From Coriobacteriaceae bacterium (GTDB lineage: Bacteria > Actinomycetota > Coriobacteriia > Coriobacteriales > Eggerthellaceae): a stretch of 6,366 bases of DNA. The DNA lies in the NCBI GenBank assembly GCA_015062635.1, contig SUUF01000119.1, positions 1 to 6,366 of the forward strand, written 5' to 3'. The position numbers and the translations under genes were made by a program. How positions within the stretch are numbered: position 1 is the stretch's first letter; each line of letters begins with the position of its first letter. Of the stretch, positions 1 through 5,883 are shown one piece after another. The notes under the pieces were generated by a model. It had not been told where the DNA came from, did no database searches, and saw only the letters and a program-made list of their open reading frames with translations.

Positions 1-33
1 AAAAAACGAGCCGGACGCATCGCATCCGGCTCG
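1..33 (-). terminator. Intrinsic terminator of the ilv operon
   Basis: A hairpin spans 7-33: CGAGCCGGA at the left pairs with TCCGGCTCG at the right (9 bp), and two more GC pairs can form inside after one mismatch, leaving a 3-nt ATC loop. Read on the minus strand it is followed by six U residues (positions 6-1), the normal form of a Rho-independent terminator. It starts 53 nt after the ilvC stop codon. The U-tract reaches the window edge and may continue. Confidence 0.9.
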
Positions 34-52
34 TGCTACCTGGTCGCTCATG

Positions 53-78
53 TGCGCCCGGGGTTCCCGGGCAACGCA
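53..78 (-). other. GC-rich stem-loop in the ilvC 3' UTR
   Basis: GCCCGGG and CCCGGGC (56-62 and 66-72) form a perfect 7-bp stem with a 3-nt loop. TGCG and CGCA on the outside can extend it past a small bulge. It lies between the ilvC stop and the main terminator and has no U-tract of its own. It may protect the mRNA 3' end, or it may be chance in GC-rich DNA. The fold is visible; the role is a guess. Confidence 0.4.
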
Positions 79-86
79 ACCAAAAG

Positions 87-1082
87 CTACTTCTTGATCC
101 AGCTGAACATGCTGCGGATCTTCTCGCCCGTGATCTCGATCGGGTGGGTGTTGATGGCCTCACGCTGCTCGAGCAGCCACTTGTGGCCGTTGTTGCAGTC
201 GTCGACGAACTCCTGCGCGAAGGAACCGTCCTGGATGCGGGCCAGCAGCTCCTTCATGGCAGCGCGGGACTGCTCGTTGATGACCTTCGGGCCAGCATAG
301 TACTCGCCGTACTCGGCGGTGTTCGAGATGCTGTAGTTCATGAAGTGGATGCCGCTCTCGTACATCAGGTCGACGATCATCTTCATCTCGTGGTAGCACT
401 CGAAATACGCCAGCTCTTCGGGATACCCGGCCTCGGTAAGGGTCTCGAAGCCAGCCTTCACGAGCTCGACGAGGCCGCCGCAAAGCACGGCCTGCTCGCC
501 GAAGAGGTCTTCCTCGGTCTCGTCCTTGAACGTCGACTTGATGACGCCGGAACGGGCGCCGCCGACGCCCCACGCGTAGGACAGGGCGATGTCCCAGGCG
601 TTTCCGGTGGCATCCTGCTGCACGCAGGCGAGGTCGGGCACGCCCGAACCCTCGGTGTACTGACGGCGCACGATGTGACCCGGGCCCTTCGGGGCGCACA
701 TGATGACGTTCACGTCAGCGGGCGGCTGGATGTAGCCGAAGTGGATGTTGAAGCCATGCGCGAACGCCAGGGTGTTGCCGGCGTGCAGGTGCGGGGCGAT
801 CTGCTCCTTGTACACCTTCGCCTGCAGCTCGTCGGGAACGAGCACCATGATGAGGTCGGCTTCCTCGGCAGCATCCTCGATCGACATGACCTTCAGGCCG
901 GCTTCCTCGGCAGCCGCGGCGCTCTTCGAGCCCGGGCGCAGGCCGACGCGCACGTCGACGCCGGAGTCCTTCAGGTTCAGCGCATGGGCATGACCCTGGG
1001 AGCCATAACCGATGATGGCGACCTTCATCCCCTGGATAACCTCGGGATTCACGTCCTTTTCGTACAAGATTTCAACAGCCAT
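87..1082 (-). CDS. ilvC: Ketol-acid reductoisomerase, class I (IlvC)
   Basis: Converts 2-acetolactate or 2-aceto-2-hydroxybutyrate to the 2,3-dihydroxy acid with NAD(P)H and Mg2+, the second common step of valine and isoleucine synthesis, in the cytoplasm. At 331 aa it has the short class I length. The N-terminal Rossmann fold carries GYGSQG (25-30), followed by the cofactor-selecting loop LRPGSKS (48-54); Ser52 and Ser54 suggest NADPH preference by family rules. The C-terminal knotted domain keeps His109 in AHGFNIHFG, acidic metal ligands around 187-196 (DETEEDLFGE), Glu228 and Glu232 (FECYHEMK), and Ser253 in SISNTAEYG. The ATG at 1082 is preceded by AAGGAG (1089-1094) 6 nt away, which supports this start. 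It is the last gene of the ilvDBNC cluster, 150 nt after ilvN, and may also have its own promoter. Nothing looks broken. Confidence 0.98.
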   Translation of the reverse strand: MAVEILYEKDVNPEVIQGMKVAIIGYGSQGHAHALNLKDSGVDVRVGLRPGSKSAAAAEEAGLKVMSIEDAAEEADLIMVLVPDELQAKVYKEQIAPHLHAGNTLAFAHGFNIHFGYIQPPADVNVIMCAPKGPGHIVRRQYTEGSGVPDLACVQQDATGNAWDIALSYAWGVGGARSGVIKSTFKDETEEDLFGEQAVLCGGLVELVKAGFETLTEAGYPEELAYFECYHEMKMIVDLMYESGIHFMNYSISNTAEYGEYYAGPKVINEQSRAAMKELLARIQDGSFAQEFVDDCNNGHKWLLEQREAINTHPIEITGEKIRSMFSWIKK

Positions 1083-1130
1083 GTTCTTCTCCTTAATCTA
1101 TGACTGGTTGTACCGGTTTCGGTTTCTTGC

Positions 1131-1156
1131 ATTCTAGCAGCACCAACGCCTGTCAA
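1131..1156 (-). promoter_or_regulatory. Possible ilvC promoter in the ilvN-ilvC gap
   Basis: On the minus strand an exact TTGACA (1156-1151) is followed after 14 nt by TAGAAT (1136-1131), a 5/6 match to the -10 consensus. The hexamers are good, but the spacer is shorter than the usual 16-18 nt. A 17-nt spacer would instead give the poor -10 AATGCA. If used, it would start a transcript about 40 nt upstream of the ilvC ATG and let ilvC be expressed apart from the T-box-controlled genes. Motifs are seen; activity is inferred. Confidence 0.4.
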
Positions 1157-1183
1157 TGCGCAATCGGGCGCAACGGGCGCGAA
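1157..1183 (-). repeat. Short 10-bp-phased direct repeats upstream of the possible ilvC promoter
   Basis: Directly upstream of the TTGACA hexamer, the minus strand reads TTCGCGCCCG, TTGCGCCCGA, then TTGCGCA. The three related units start 10 bp apart, so they would lie on one face of the helix. This layout would suit an activator or repressor site for ilvC. Short GC-rich repeats also arise by chance, so the regulatory reading is weak. Confidence 0.3.
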
Positions 1184-1198
1184 CGAATCGGGGAATGA

Positions 1199-1218
1199 GC
1201 CGGAATCGGCGTTCCGGC
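1199..1218 (-). other. Stem-loop shortly after the ilvN stop
   Basis: GCCGGAA and TTCCGGC form a perfect 7-bp stem around a 6-nt loop, starting about 14 nt after the ilvN stop codon. No U-tract follows on the minus strand, so it is not a standard terminator. It could slow 3' decay of the ilvDBN message or mark a processing point between ilvN and ilvC. The structure is seen; the role is inferred. Confidence 0.4.
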
Positions 1219-1232
1219 CCCTCCCCCATCCA

Positions 1233-1724
1233 TTACTTATCGCTGCTCGAACGCTGCATCGCGATGCGGCCGGTGCGGATGATCTCGCGGATGCCGTAGG
1301 CACGCAGCAGGTTCACCATGCCGCTGAGCTTCTCATGGTCGCCCGTGGCCTCGATCGTGATGGAGTTCTTCCCCACGTCGACGATCTTCGCGCGGAAGAC
1401 GTTCGCGATCTCGATGACCTCGCTGCGGCGCTCGGGCGCGGCGCCCACGCGCACGAGGATGAGCTCGCGGGCGATGACCTCGCCGTTCGTGAGGTCCGAG
1501 ATCTTGTAGACGCTGATGAGCTTGTGAAGCTGCTTGATGAGCTGCTCATATGCGAGCTCGTCGCATTCGACGGTGGCCGTGAGGCGGCTCATCGTGGAAT
1601 CCTCGGTCGGCGCGACGGCGAGCGAGTTGATGTTGAATCCGCGACGCGAGATGAGGCCGGTGACGCGCGACAGCACGCCGGGCTTGTTCTCGACCAGGAT
1701 CGAAAGCACATGCTCTTGAATCAT
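1233..1724 (-). CDS. ilvN: Acetolactate synthase small (regulatory) subunit (IlvN)
   Basis: Regulatory subunit of acetohydroxyacid synthase: it activates the IlvB catalytic subunit and binds the feedback inhibitor, usually valine. At 163 aa it has the usual length of the IlvH/IlvN long form. An N-terminal ACT domain (about 4-78) starts with HVLSILVENKPGVLSRV and contains GFNINSL; Asn13, Gly16, Asn31 and Asn33 sit where effector-binding residues are found in the family. The C-terminal ACT-like half (about 84-157) includes ELILVRV and the IEATGDHEKL segment. The ATG at 1724 overlaps the ilvB TGA as ATGA, with a strong GGAAGGAGGG (1731-1740) inside the end of ilvB, so the two subunits are probably translationally coupled, fitting a fixed complex. 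Whether valine is the actual effector cannot be read from sequence alone. Confidence 0.97.
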   Translation of the reverse strand: MIQEHVLSILVENKPGVLSRVTGLISRRGFNINSLAVAPTEDSTMSRLTATVECDELAYEQLIKQLHKLISVYKISDLTNGEVIARELILVRVGAAPERRSEVIEIANVFRAKIVDVGKNSITIEATGDHEKLSGMVNLLRAYGIREIIRTGRIAMQRSSSDK

Positions 1725-3544
1725 CGCTGGCCCTCCTTCCCGTCAACGATCATGTCGGTGATGTCGCCGACGCTCACCGCGCCGATGACATCGTCGAGGC
1801 CGGCACCCGGCGCGACCATCGGGAAGACGTTCTCCTTCGTGGCGATGCGCAGGTCCATGAGGGCCGGTTCCGGCGAGGCCAGGAACCCGGGCAGCAAACG
1901 CTGGTACTCTTCGGGCTTCGAGACGCGAACGGCACGCCAGCCATAGGCCTCGGCGAGCTTCACGTAGTCGGGGCAGTCGGGCAGCACGGTGTTGCTGTAG
2001 CGCTCGTTGTAGAACAGGCGCTGCCACTGGTGCACCATGCCCAGCGCGTTGTTGTTCATGATGATGATCTTGAACGGCTTGTTGTTGATCTTGGCGGTGG
2101 CCATTTCCTGGTTCATCATCTGGAAGCTGCCGTCGCCCGTGATGCACACGACGAGCTTCTCGGGATGCGCGACCTTCGCGCCGAGCGCCGCCGGAACGCC
2201 GTAGCCCATCGTGCCCGCGCCGCCGCTGGAAAGGAAGGTGCGCGGCTCTTCGGTGATGATGTGCTGGGCGGCCCACATCTGGTGCTGGCCGACGTCGGTG
2301 ACGACGATCGAGTTATGCGGGTCGATGGTGTCGGAAAGCAGGTCGAGCGCGCCTTCCGGCGTGATGCCGCCACCCGGCGCCGCCACGGTGGGATGGAAGA
2401 ACGGGTGCTTGTAGCGCCATTCGTTCACCTGCGCGACCCATTCGTCATCGATCGGCTTAGCGTCGTGCTTCTTCAGCTCGGCGACGATGGCGGCAAGCGC
2501 GCCCTTCGCATCGCCCACGATGGGCACGTTGGGGTTGCGGTTCTTGCCAATCTCGGCCGGGTCGATGTCGATATGGATGACCTGGGCGTTCTTCGCGAAC
2601 GTCGACAGCTTGCCGGTGACGCGGTCGCTGAAGCGCGCGCCGACGGCGATGAGCGTGTCGCAGCCGTTCATCGAGCGGTTCGCGTACTGCGAGCCGTGCA
2701 TGCCCACCATGCCGAGGTTCAAGTGGTGCGTTCCGGGGAACGCGCCCTTCGCCATGAGCGTCGTGACGACCGGAATCTCCATGAGCTCGGCCAGCTCGAC
2801 GAGCTCCTTGGACGCATCGGAGGCGATGATGCCGCCGCCGACGTACAGCAGGGGCTTCTTCGCGGCCTCGATGAGCTTCACGGCCGCGCGCACCTGCTTG
2901 GCGTTCGGCTTGAGCGTGGGCTTGTAGGACGGCAGGCTGCTCTTGTCGGGGTAATGGAATTCGAGCTCCGACGAGCAGATGTCGCTCGGCAGGTCGACGA
3001 GCACCGGGCCCGGACGGCCGGTCGACGCGATGTAGAACGCGTCGCGGATGGTCTTCGCGATCTCGTTCGGGTCTTGGATCATGTAGCTGTGCTTCACCAC
3101 GGGCATCGTGATGCCGACGATGTCGGCCTCTTGGAATGCGTCAGTGCCGATGACCGGACGCGGGACCTGGCCGGTGATGACGACGAGCGGCACGCTGTCC
3201 ATGTAGGCGGTCGCGATGCCGGTGACGGTGTTCGTGGCACCGGGGCCCGACGTGACGATGACGACGCCGGGACGTCCGGTGGAACGCGCGTAGCCGTCGG
3301 CCGCATGCACGGCGCCCTGCTCGTGACGCGCCAGGTAGTGCGTGATGAGTTTCGAGTCGTACAGGGCATCGTACATCTTGATGGCCTGGCCGCCCGGGTA
3401 ACCGAACACCACGTCGACGCCCTCGGCCTCGAGCGATGCGATGACGGCCTGTGCGCCGATCATGCGCGTGCCCTCTTTATCGGTGTGGCTTCCATAGCGC
3501 GGTTCGCCGCGCTTGAACGTCCACTGCTGCTTCTTTTCGCTCAT
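1721..3544 (-). CDS. ilvB: Acetolactate synthase large (catalytic) subunit (IlvB)
   Basis: Thiamine-diphosphate enzyme that condenses two pyruvates to 2-acetolactate, or pyruvate with 2-oxobutyrate, the first common step of the pathway. The 607 aa show the three domains of the family: the N-terminal domain with GYPGGQ (48-53) and catalytic Glu75 in RHEQGAVHAADGYAR; a central FAD-type domain (about 215-350); and the C-terminal domain with the ThDP/Mg2+ motif from GDGS (470-473) to NNN (497-499). Gln506-Trp507 is the conserved substrate-channel and herbicide-site region. The ATG at 3544 overlaps the ilvD stop (ATGA). It gives an extra lysine- and arginine-rich stretch of 27 residues before Met28, where family homology begins (MIGAQAVIASLEAEG). 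Upstream AAGGGGG is 10 nt away, a mediocre site, so Met28 (3463, preceded by AGAGGG) is a possible alternative start. Confidence 0.98.
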   Translation of the reverse strand: MSEKKQQWTFKRGEPRYGSHTDKEGTRMIGAQAVIASLEAEGVDVVFGYPGGQAIKMYDALYDSKLITHYLARHEQGAVHAADGYARSTGRPGVVIVTSGPGATNTVTGIATAYMDSVPLVVITGQVPRPVIGTDAFQEADIVGITMPVVKHSYMIQDPNEIAKTIRDAFYIASTGRPGPVLVDLPSDICSSELEFHYPDKSSLPSYKPTLKPNAKQVRAAVKLIEAAKKPLLYVGGGIIASDASKELVELAELMEIPVVTTLMAKGAFPGTHHLNLGMVGMHGSQYANRSMNGCDTLIAVGARFSDRVTGKLSTFAKNAQVIHIDIDPAEIGKNRNPNVPIVGDAKGALAAIVAELKKHDAKPIDDEWVAQVNEWRYKHPFFHPTVAAPGGGITPEGALDLLSDTIDPHNSIVVTDVGQHQMWAAQHIITEEPRTFLSSGGAGTMGYGVPAALGAKVAHPEKLVVCITGDGSFQMMNQEMATAKINNKPFKIIIMNNNALGMVHQWQRLFYNERYSNTVLPDCPDYVKLAEAYGWRAVRVSKPEEYQRLLPGFLASPEPALMDLRIATKENVFPMVAPGAGLDDVIGAVSVGDITDMIVDGKEGQR

Positions 3545-5199
3545 ACCAGATATGCCCCCTTATCTGCGCTGGTGACTAGCTGAGCGTAACGCGCGAGCAC
3601 GCCGCTCGTGTACTTCGGGGCCGGCGGCTGCCAGGCAGCTCGGCGGCGTTCGAGTTCCGCATCGTCGACGAGCAGGTCGAGCTTGCCGCCGTCGATGTCG
3701 ATGGAGATGATGTCGCCCTCTTCGACCAGGGCGATCGGGCCGCCCACCTGGGCTTCCGGGCTCACATGGCCGATGGCCGGGCCCTTCGTGGCGCCCGAGA
3801 AGCGCCCGTCGGTGATGAGCGCGCACGACTTGTCGAGACCCATGCCGCAGATGGCGCTGGTGGGCGTGAGCATCTCGCGCATGCCCGGGCCGCCGGAAGG
3901 CCCTTCGTAGCGGATGACGACGACGTCGCCGGGGTTGATCTTCCCGCCGAAGATGGCCTCGCAGGCCGCCTCTTCCCCGTCGAACACGCGGGCCGGGCCC
4001 TGATGCTTGCGCATCGACTCGTCAACGGCGGAGCGCTTCACGACGCCGCAATCGGGCGCGAGGTTGCCGCGGAGCACCTTCAGGCCGCCGACCGGGCTGT
4101 AGGCGTTCTCGACGGTGCGGACGATCTCGCCGTCGACCGGCGGGCATTCGGCCAGCCACTCGGCGACGGTGCCGTGGCAGGTGAGCGCATCGGTGTTCAG
4201 CACGCCGGCACGGCCGAGCTCGCCCATGATGGCGGAAATGCCGCCGACGGCGTTGAGGTCCTCGATGTGCTTCGGGCCGGCGGGCGCGATGCGCGTGAGG
4301 TTCGGCGTGGAATCGGAGACCTTGTCCCAATCGTCCATCGTGATGGGGCAACCGGCCGCGCGCGCGATGGCGGTGAGGTGCAGCATCGTGTTCGTGGAGC
4401 CGCCGAAGGCCATGTCGAGCGCCATGCCGTTGTGGATCGACGCCTCGTTGATGATGTCGAGCGCGCAGATGTTCTTCTCGAGCAGCTCCATCACCTTCAT
4501 GCCGGCCTGCTTGGCCAGGCGGATGCGCTCGGAATATACGGCCGGAACCGTGCCGTTGCCGGGAAGCGCGATGCCCAGGGCCTCCGACAGGCACTGGATG
4601 GAATTGGCGGTGAACATGCCCGAGCAGCTGCCGCAGGTCGGGCAGGCGGTGTTCTCGAGGAATGCCATCTCCTCTTCGGTCATCTTGCCGGCCGCAACCG
4701 CGCCGGCAGCGTCGAAGAGCGAATTGAGGTCGGTCTGGCAGCCGTTCTTGTCATGGCCGGCGAGCATCGGGCCGCCGGAGATCATGACGGTCGGGATGTT
4801 CAGGCGGCAGGCGGCCAGCAGCATGCCGGGCACGACCTTGTCGCAGCTGGGGATGATGACCATGGCGTCGAAGGCATGGCCGCGCACCACGCATTCCACG
4901 CTGTCGGCGATGACCTCGCGGCTCGTGAGGGAATACTTCATGCCCTCGTGGTTCATGGCGATGCCGTCGCACACGCCGATGGTCGTGGCCTGAAGCGGGG
5001 TGCCGCCGGCCATGCGGATGCCGGCTTTCACGGCGTCGGCGATGTTCTGCAGGTGCAGGTGACCGGGAATGATCTCGTTCTGCGACGAGATGACGGCCAC
5101 GAGCGGGCGGGCGAGCTCCTCATCGGTGAGGCCGTCGGCCTTCAGGAGGCTGCGGTGCGGACCACGTGCGGTGCCGACCTTGATTGCGTCGCTTCTCAC
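3541..5199 (-). CDS. ilvD: Dihydroxyacid dehydratase (IlvD)
   Basis: Iron-sulphur dehydratase that converts 2,3-dihydroxy-isovalerate or -methylvalerate to the 2-oxo acid, the third common step of valine and isoleucine synthesis. At 552 aa it matches the shorter DHAD clade (the E. coli enzyme is about 616 aa). Visible motifs: CDG (77-79), PSCDK (118-122) with cluster Cys119, Mg ligand Asp120 and the carbamylated-type Lys121, then CPTCGSCSGMFTANS with Cys192 as the likely second cluster ligand. The first-ligand position of [2Fe-2S] relatives (PCN) reads PGH here (45-47), which favours an E. coli-like [4Fe-4S] cluster; that is an inference. Ser468 in GRFSG is the expected catalytic base. The GTG start is chosen because the conserved MRSDAIK-G-R-PHRSLLKA opening begins there and two AGGAG copies precede it. 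First gene after the T-box leader; it overlaps ilvB by 4 nt. Confidence 0.98.
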   Translation of the reverse strand: MRSDAIKVGTARGPHRSLLKADGLTDEELARPLVAVISSQNEIIPGHLHLQNIADAVKAGIRMAGGTPLQATTIGVCDGIAMNHEGMKYSLTSREVIADSVECVVRGHAFDAMVIIPSCDKVVPGMLLAACRLNIPTVMISGGPMLAGHDKNGCQTDLNSLFDAAGAVAAGKMTEEEMAFLENTACPTCGSCSGMFTANSIQCLSEALGIALPGNGTVPAVYSERIRLAKQAGMKVMELLEKNICALDIINEASIHNGMALDMAFGGSTNTMLHLTAIARAAGCPITMDDWDKVSDSTPNLTRIAPAGPKHIEDLNAVGGISAIMGELGRAGVLNTDALTCHGTVAEWLAECPPVDGEIVRTVENAYSPVGGLKVLRGNLAPDCGVVKRSAVDESMRKHQGPARVFDGEEAACEAIFGGKINPGDVVVIRYEGPSGGPGMREMLTPTSAICGMGLDKSCALITDGRFSGATKGPAIGHVSPEAQVGGPIALVEEGDIISIDIDGGKLDLLVDDAELERRRAAWQPPAPKYTSGVLARYAQLVTSADKGAYLV

Positions 5200-5203
5200 T
5201 GTT

Positions 5204-5213
5204 CTCCTCTCCT
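5204..5213 (-). promoter_or_regulatory. Doubled Shine-Dalgarno for the ilvD GTG start
   Basis: On the minus strand two adjacent AGGAG copies (5213-5209 and 5208-5204) lie 9 and 4 nt before the GTG at 5199. The farther copy has near-ideal spacing. This settles the GTG as the ilvD start despite the non-ATG codon. Confidence 0.75.
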
Positions 5214-5220
5214 ATCTCCA

Positions 5221-5245
5221 CCCATGCCCCGCGGGCGGGGCTGGG
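5221..5245 (-). other. Second leader hairpin between attenuator and ilvD ribosome-binding site
   Basis: On the minus strand CCCA-GCCCCG pairs with CGGGGC-A-UGGG: 10 bp, one bulged A, and a 4-nt CCCG loop. It comes after the leader terminator and ends about 8 nt before the ribosome-binding site, with no U-tract, so it is not a terminator. The Shine-Dalgarno bases stay outside the stem. It may stabilise the read-through mRNA, or it may be part of an alternative fold with the unusual T-box leader. Its 3' arm overlaps a GGGUGGA string (5223-5217) that resembles the start of a T-box sequence. Confidence 0.5.
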
Positions 5246-5254
5246 CCTTACAAC

Positions 5255-5281
5255 AAAAAACCCGGAGCAAGTCGCCCCAGG
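5255..5281 (-). terminator. Leader attenuator terminator upstream of ilvD
   Basis: On the minus strand CCUGGGGC pairs with GCUCCGGG (8 bp, two G-U pairs) around a GACUU loop and is followed by six U residues (5260-5255). It lies about 55 nt before the ilvD start, downstream of the T-box Stem I, II and III structures. It is therefore the expected off-state terminator of the riboswitch. The A and G residues just before the stem can extend it by pairing with the U-tract. Confidence 0.9.
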
Positions 5282-5302
5282 CTTCGTTCAAGGAGGTTTG
5301 CC

Positions 5303-5318
5303 GCCGGCATGTGCCGGC
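5303..5318 (-). other. Stem III-like hairpin of the T-box leader
   Basis: GCCGGCA and TGCCGGC form a perfect 7-bp stem over two central bases (or 6 bp with an ACAU loop). It sits between the F-box-like CCGUC and the terminator, where Stem III lies in T-box leaders. No U-tract follows. The plus strand here carries AGGAGG and an ATG, which I take as chance. Confidence 0.55.
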
Positions 5319-5524
5319 CACAGACGGTTTCGGACGTCACCGGTTCGACTTACTCGCCTCGCGTTTCCCCGGGGATCGCCCGTGTACGCGCGCGGCTTTC
5401 ATCCGAACTGCTCGGAGGTGGCTTTCAGGATGTCCAACGCGGGCTCTCAGCAACCGCCCGCTCTCTCGAAGAAGGATTGACCCTTACTTTCCTCGTCAAC
5501 GCATTTCGTATTCAATTGTGCGAA

Positions 5525-5552
5525 AGTATACTACCGATTCCCCGTCATGCAA
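5525..5552 (-). promoter_or_regulatory. Promoter of the ilv leader and operon
   Basis: On the minus strand TTGCAT (5552-5547) and TATACT (5530-5525) are separated by 16 nt. The -10 is a near-consensus match; the -35 is weak beyond TTG. AT-richer DNA lies upstream. Transcription would begin near the A at 5517, giving a leader of about 318 nt before ilvD, with T-box Stem I starting about 13 nt after the start site, as such leaders usually do. Confidence 0.7.
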
Positions 5553-5684
5553 GCGTGAACACGTATTCATCGTTACATATGCTTATTCGGGTTGTTAAAC
5601 GGAAAGCATCGCGGATGGAATGCCGGCGGCATGTTGGCGTGGCCCATCAGGTATTGCCCCCACGACGTATCGACGTGCGTTCCA

Positions 5685-5772
5685 CCCGTCATTTCGAGCG
5701 CAGCGAGAAATCTCCCCCGCATCAACCCTGGTTGGGACGTGGGAGATCTCTCACTTCGTTCGAGATGACGGG
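5685..5772. repeat. 88-bp imperfect palindrome, dispersed MITE/REP-like intergenic repeat
   Basis: Left arm 5685-5716 and right arm 5741-5772 are inverted copies with 27 of 32 positions matching. Each begins with CCCGTCAT and ends inside with ATCTCCC. A smaller inner palindrome (CAACC-CT-GGTTG, 5723-5734) lies between them, so the whole element can form a long cruciform or RNA hairpin. Spurious translation of the plus strand gives HFERSEKS and SFEMTG, peptides I recognise from a repeat type found between genes in many unrelated bacteria. No transposase is present; if mobile, it would be non-autonomous. It lies between the ilv promoter and the terminator of the neighbouring gene. Family identity comes from memory and was not searched. 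Confidence 0.75.
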
Positions 5773-5840
5773 CAGGGGCGATCTATCCCGTTCCAGCCTT
5801 TGAATGCGGCAAGGCGGATAGGAAGCTCTCGCCCAAACGC

Positions 5841-5874
5841 AAAAGCGGGGTGCAGCCTCCGCTGCACCCCGCTT
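5841..5874 (-). terminator. Terminator of the Ig-like surface protein gene
   Basis: AAGCGGGGTGCAGC and its exact complement form a 14-bp stem with a 4-nt loop (5843-5874). It begins 9 nt after the stop codon at 5884. On the minus strand the stem ends in UU and runs into further U-rich sequence (UUGCGUUU). The stem is very strong but the U-run is short. It separates this gene from the ilv promoter. Confidence 0.85.
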
Positions 5875-5883
5875 CCCGTAGCG

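Larger units (their letters stand above)
5255..5504 (-). promoter_or_regulatory. T-box riboswitch leader of the ilvDBNC operon
   Basis: A tRNA-sensing leader RNA, read on the minus strand. Stem I is clear: a k-turn (GUUGACGAGG, 5500-5491, against CCUCCGAGC, 5418-5410); a specifier loop bounded by AGUA (5488-5485) and GAA (5426-5424), closed by AGGGU/AUCCU; and a distal part with AGAGAG (5466-5461) and a UGCUGAGAG terminal loop. Stem II carries a second AGUA/GAA S-turn (5354-5351, 5400-5398) on a GCCGCG stem. CCGUC (5327-5323) resembles the CCGUUA F-box. A perfect Stem III hairpin lies at 5303-5318, and the terminator follows. The specifier loop reads GAA-A-GCC-A, making the specifier GCC (Ala, 5422-5420), which is odd for an ilv operon. 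The usual UGGNACCGCG antiterminator box is not evident. Family assignment rests on Stem I and II motifs; ligand identity is uncertain. Confidence 0.85.

Noticed and set aside
5200..5520. Leader-peptide attenuator of the E. coli ilv type (run of Ile, Val and Leu codons).
   Set aside because: No short frame rich in branched-chain codons with a ribosome-binding site was seen on the minus strand, and the T-box Stem I and II motifs explain the leader better.
3766..5598. Very long open frame (610 codons) on the plus strand opposite ilvD, with similar long frames opposite ilvB (2030-3583) and ilvC (33-1103).
   Set aside because: These are antisense shadows created by high GC third positions. The translations are low-complexity (Ala, Arg, His, Asp and Val rich) and resemble no family, while the minus-strand frames are textbook enzymes.
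5620..5632. Odd palindrome ATGCCGGCGGCAT in the ilv upstream region, similar to the Stem III sequence near 5301-5316.
   Set aside because: The similarity is short and GC-rich, and the site lies about 70 bp upstream of the -35 with no second copy placed like an operator. Nothing supports a function, and I see no other feature in 5553-5684.
5309..5803. Plus-strand reading frame with an ATG preceded by AGGAGG near 5291-5296, running through the leader.
   Set aside because: It is antisense to the T-box leader and reads through the ilv promoter and the palindromic repeat, giving the typical false HFERSEKS and SFEMTG peptides. The AGGAGG-ATG pair is best explained as chance next to Stem III.
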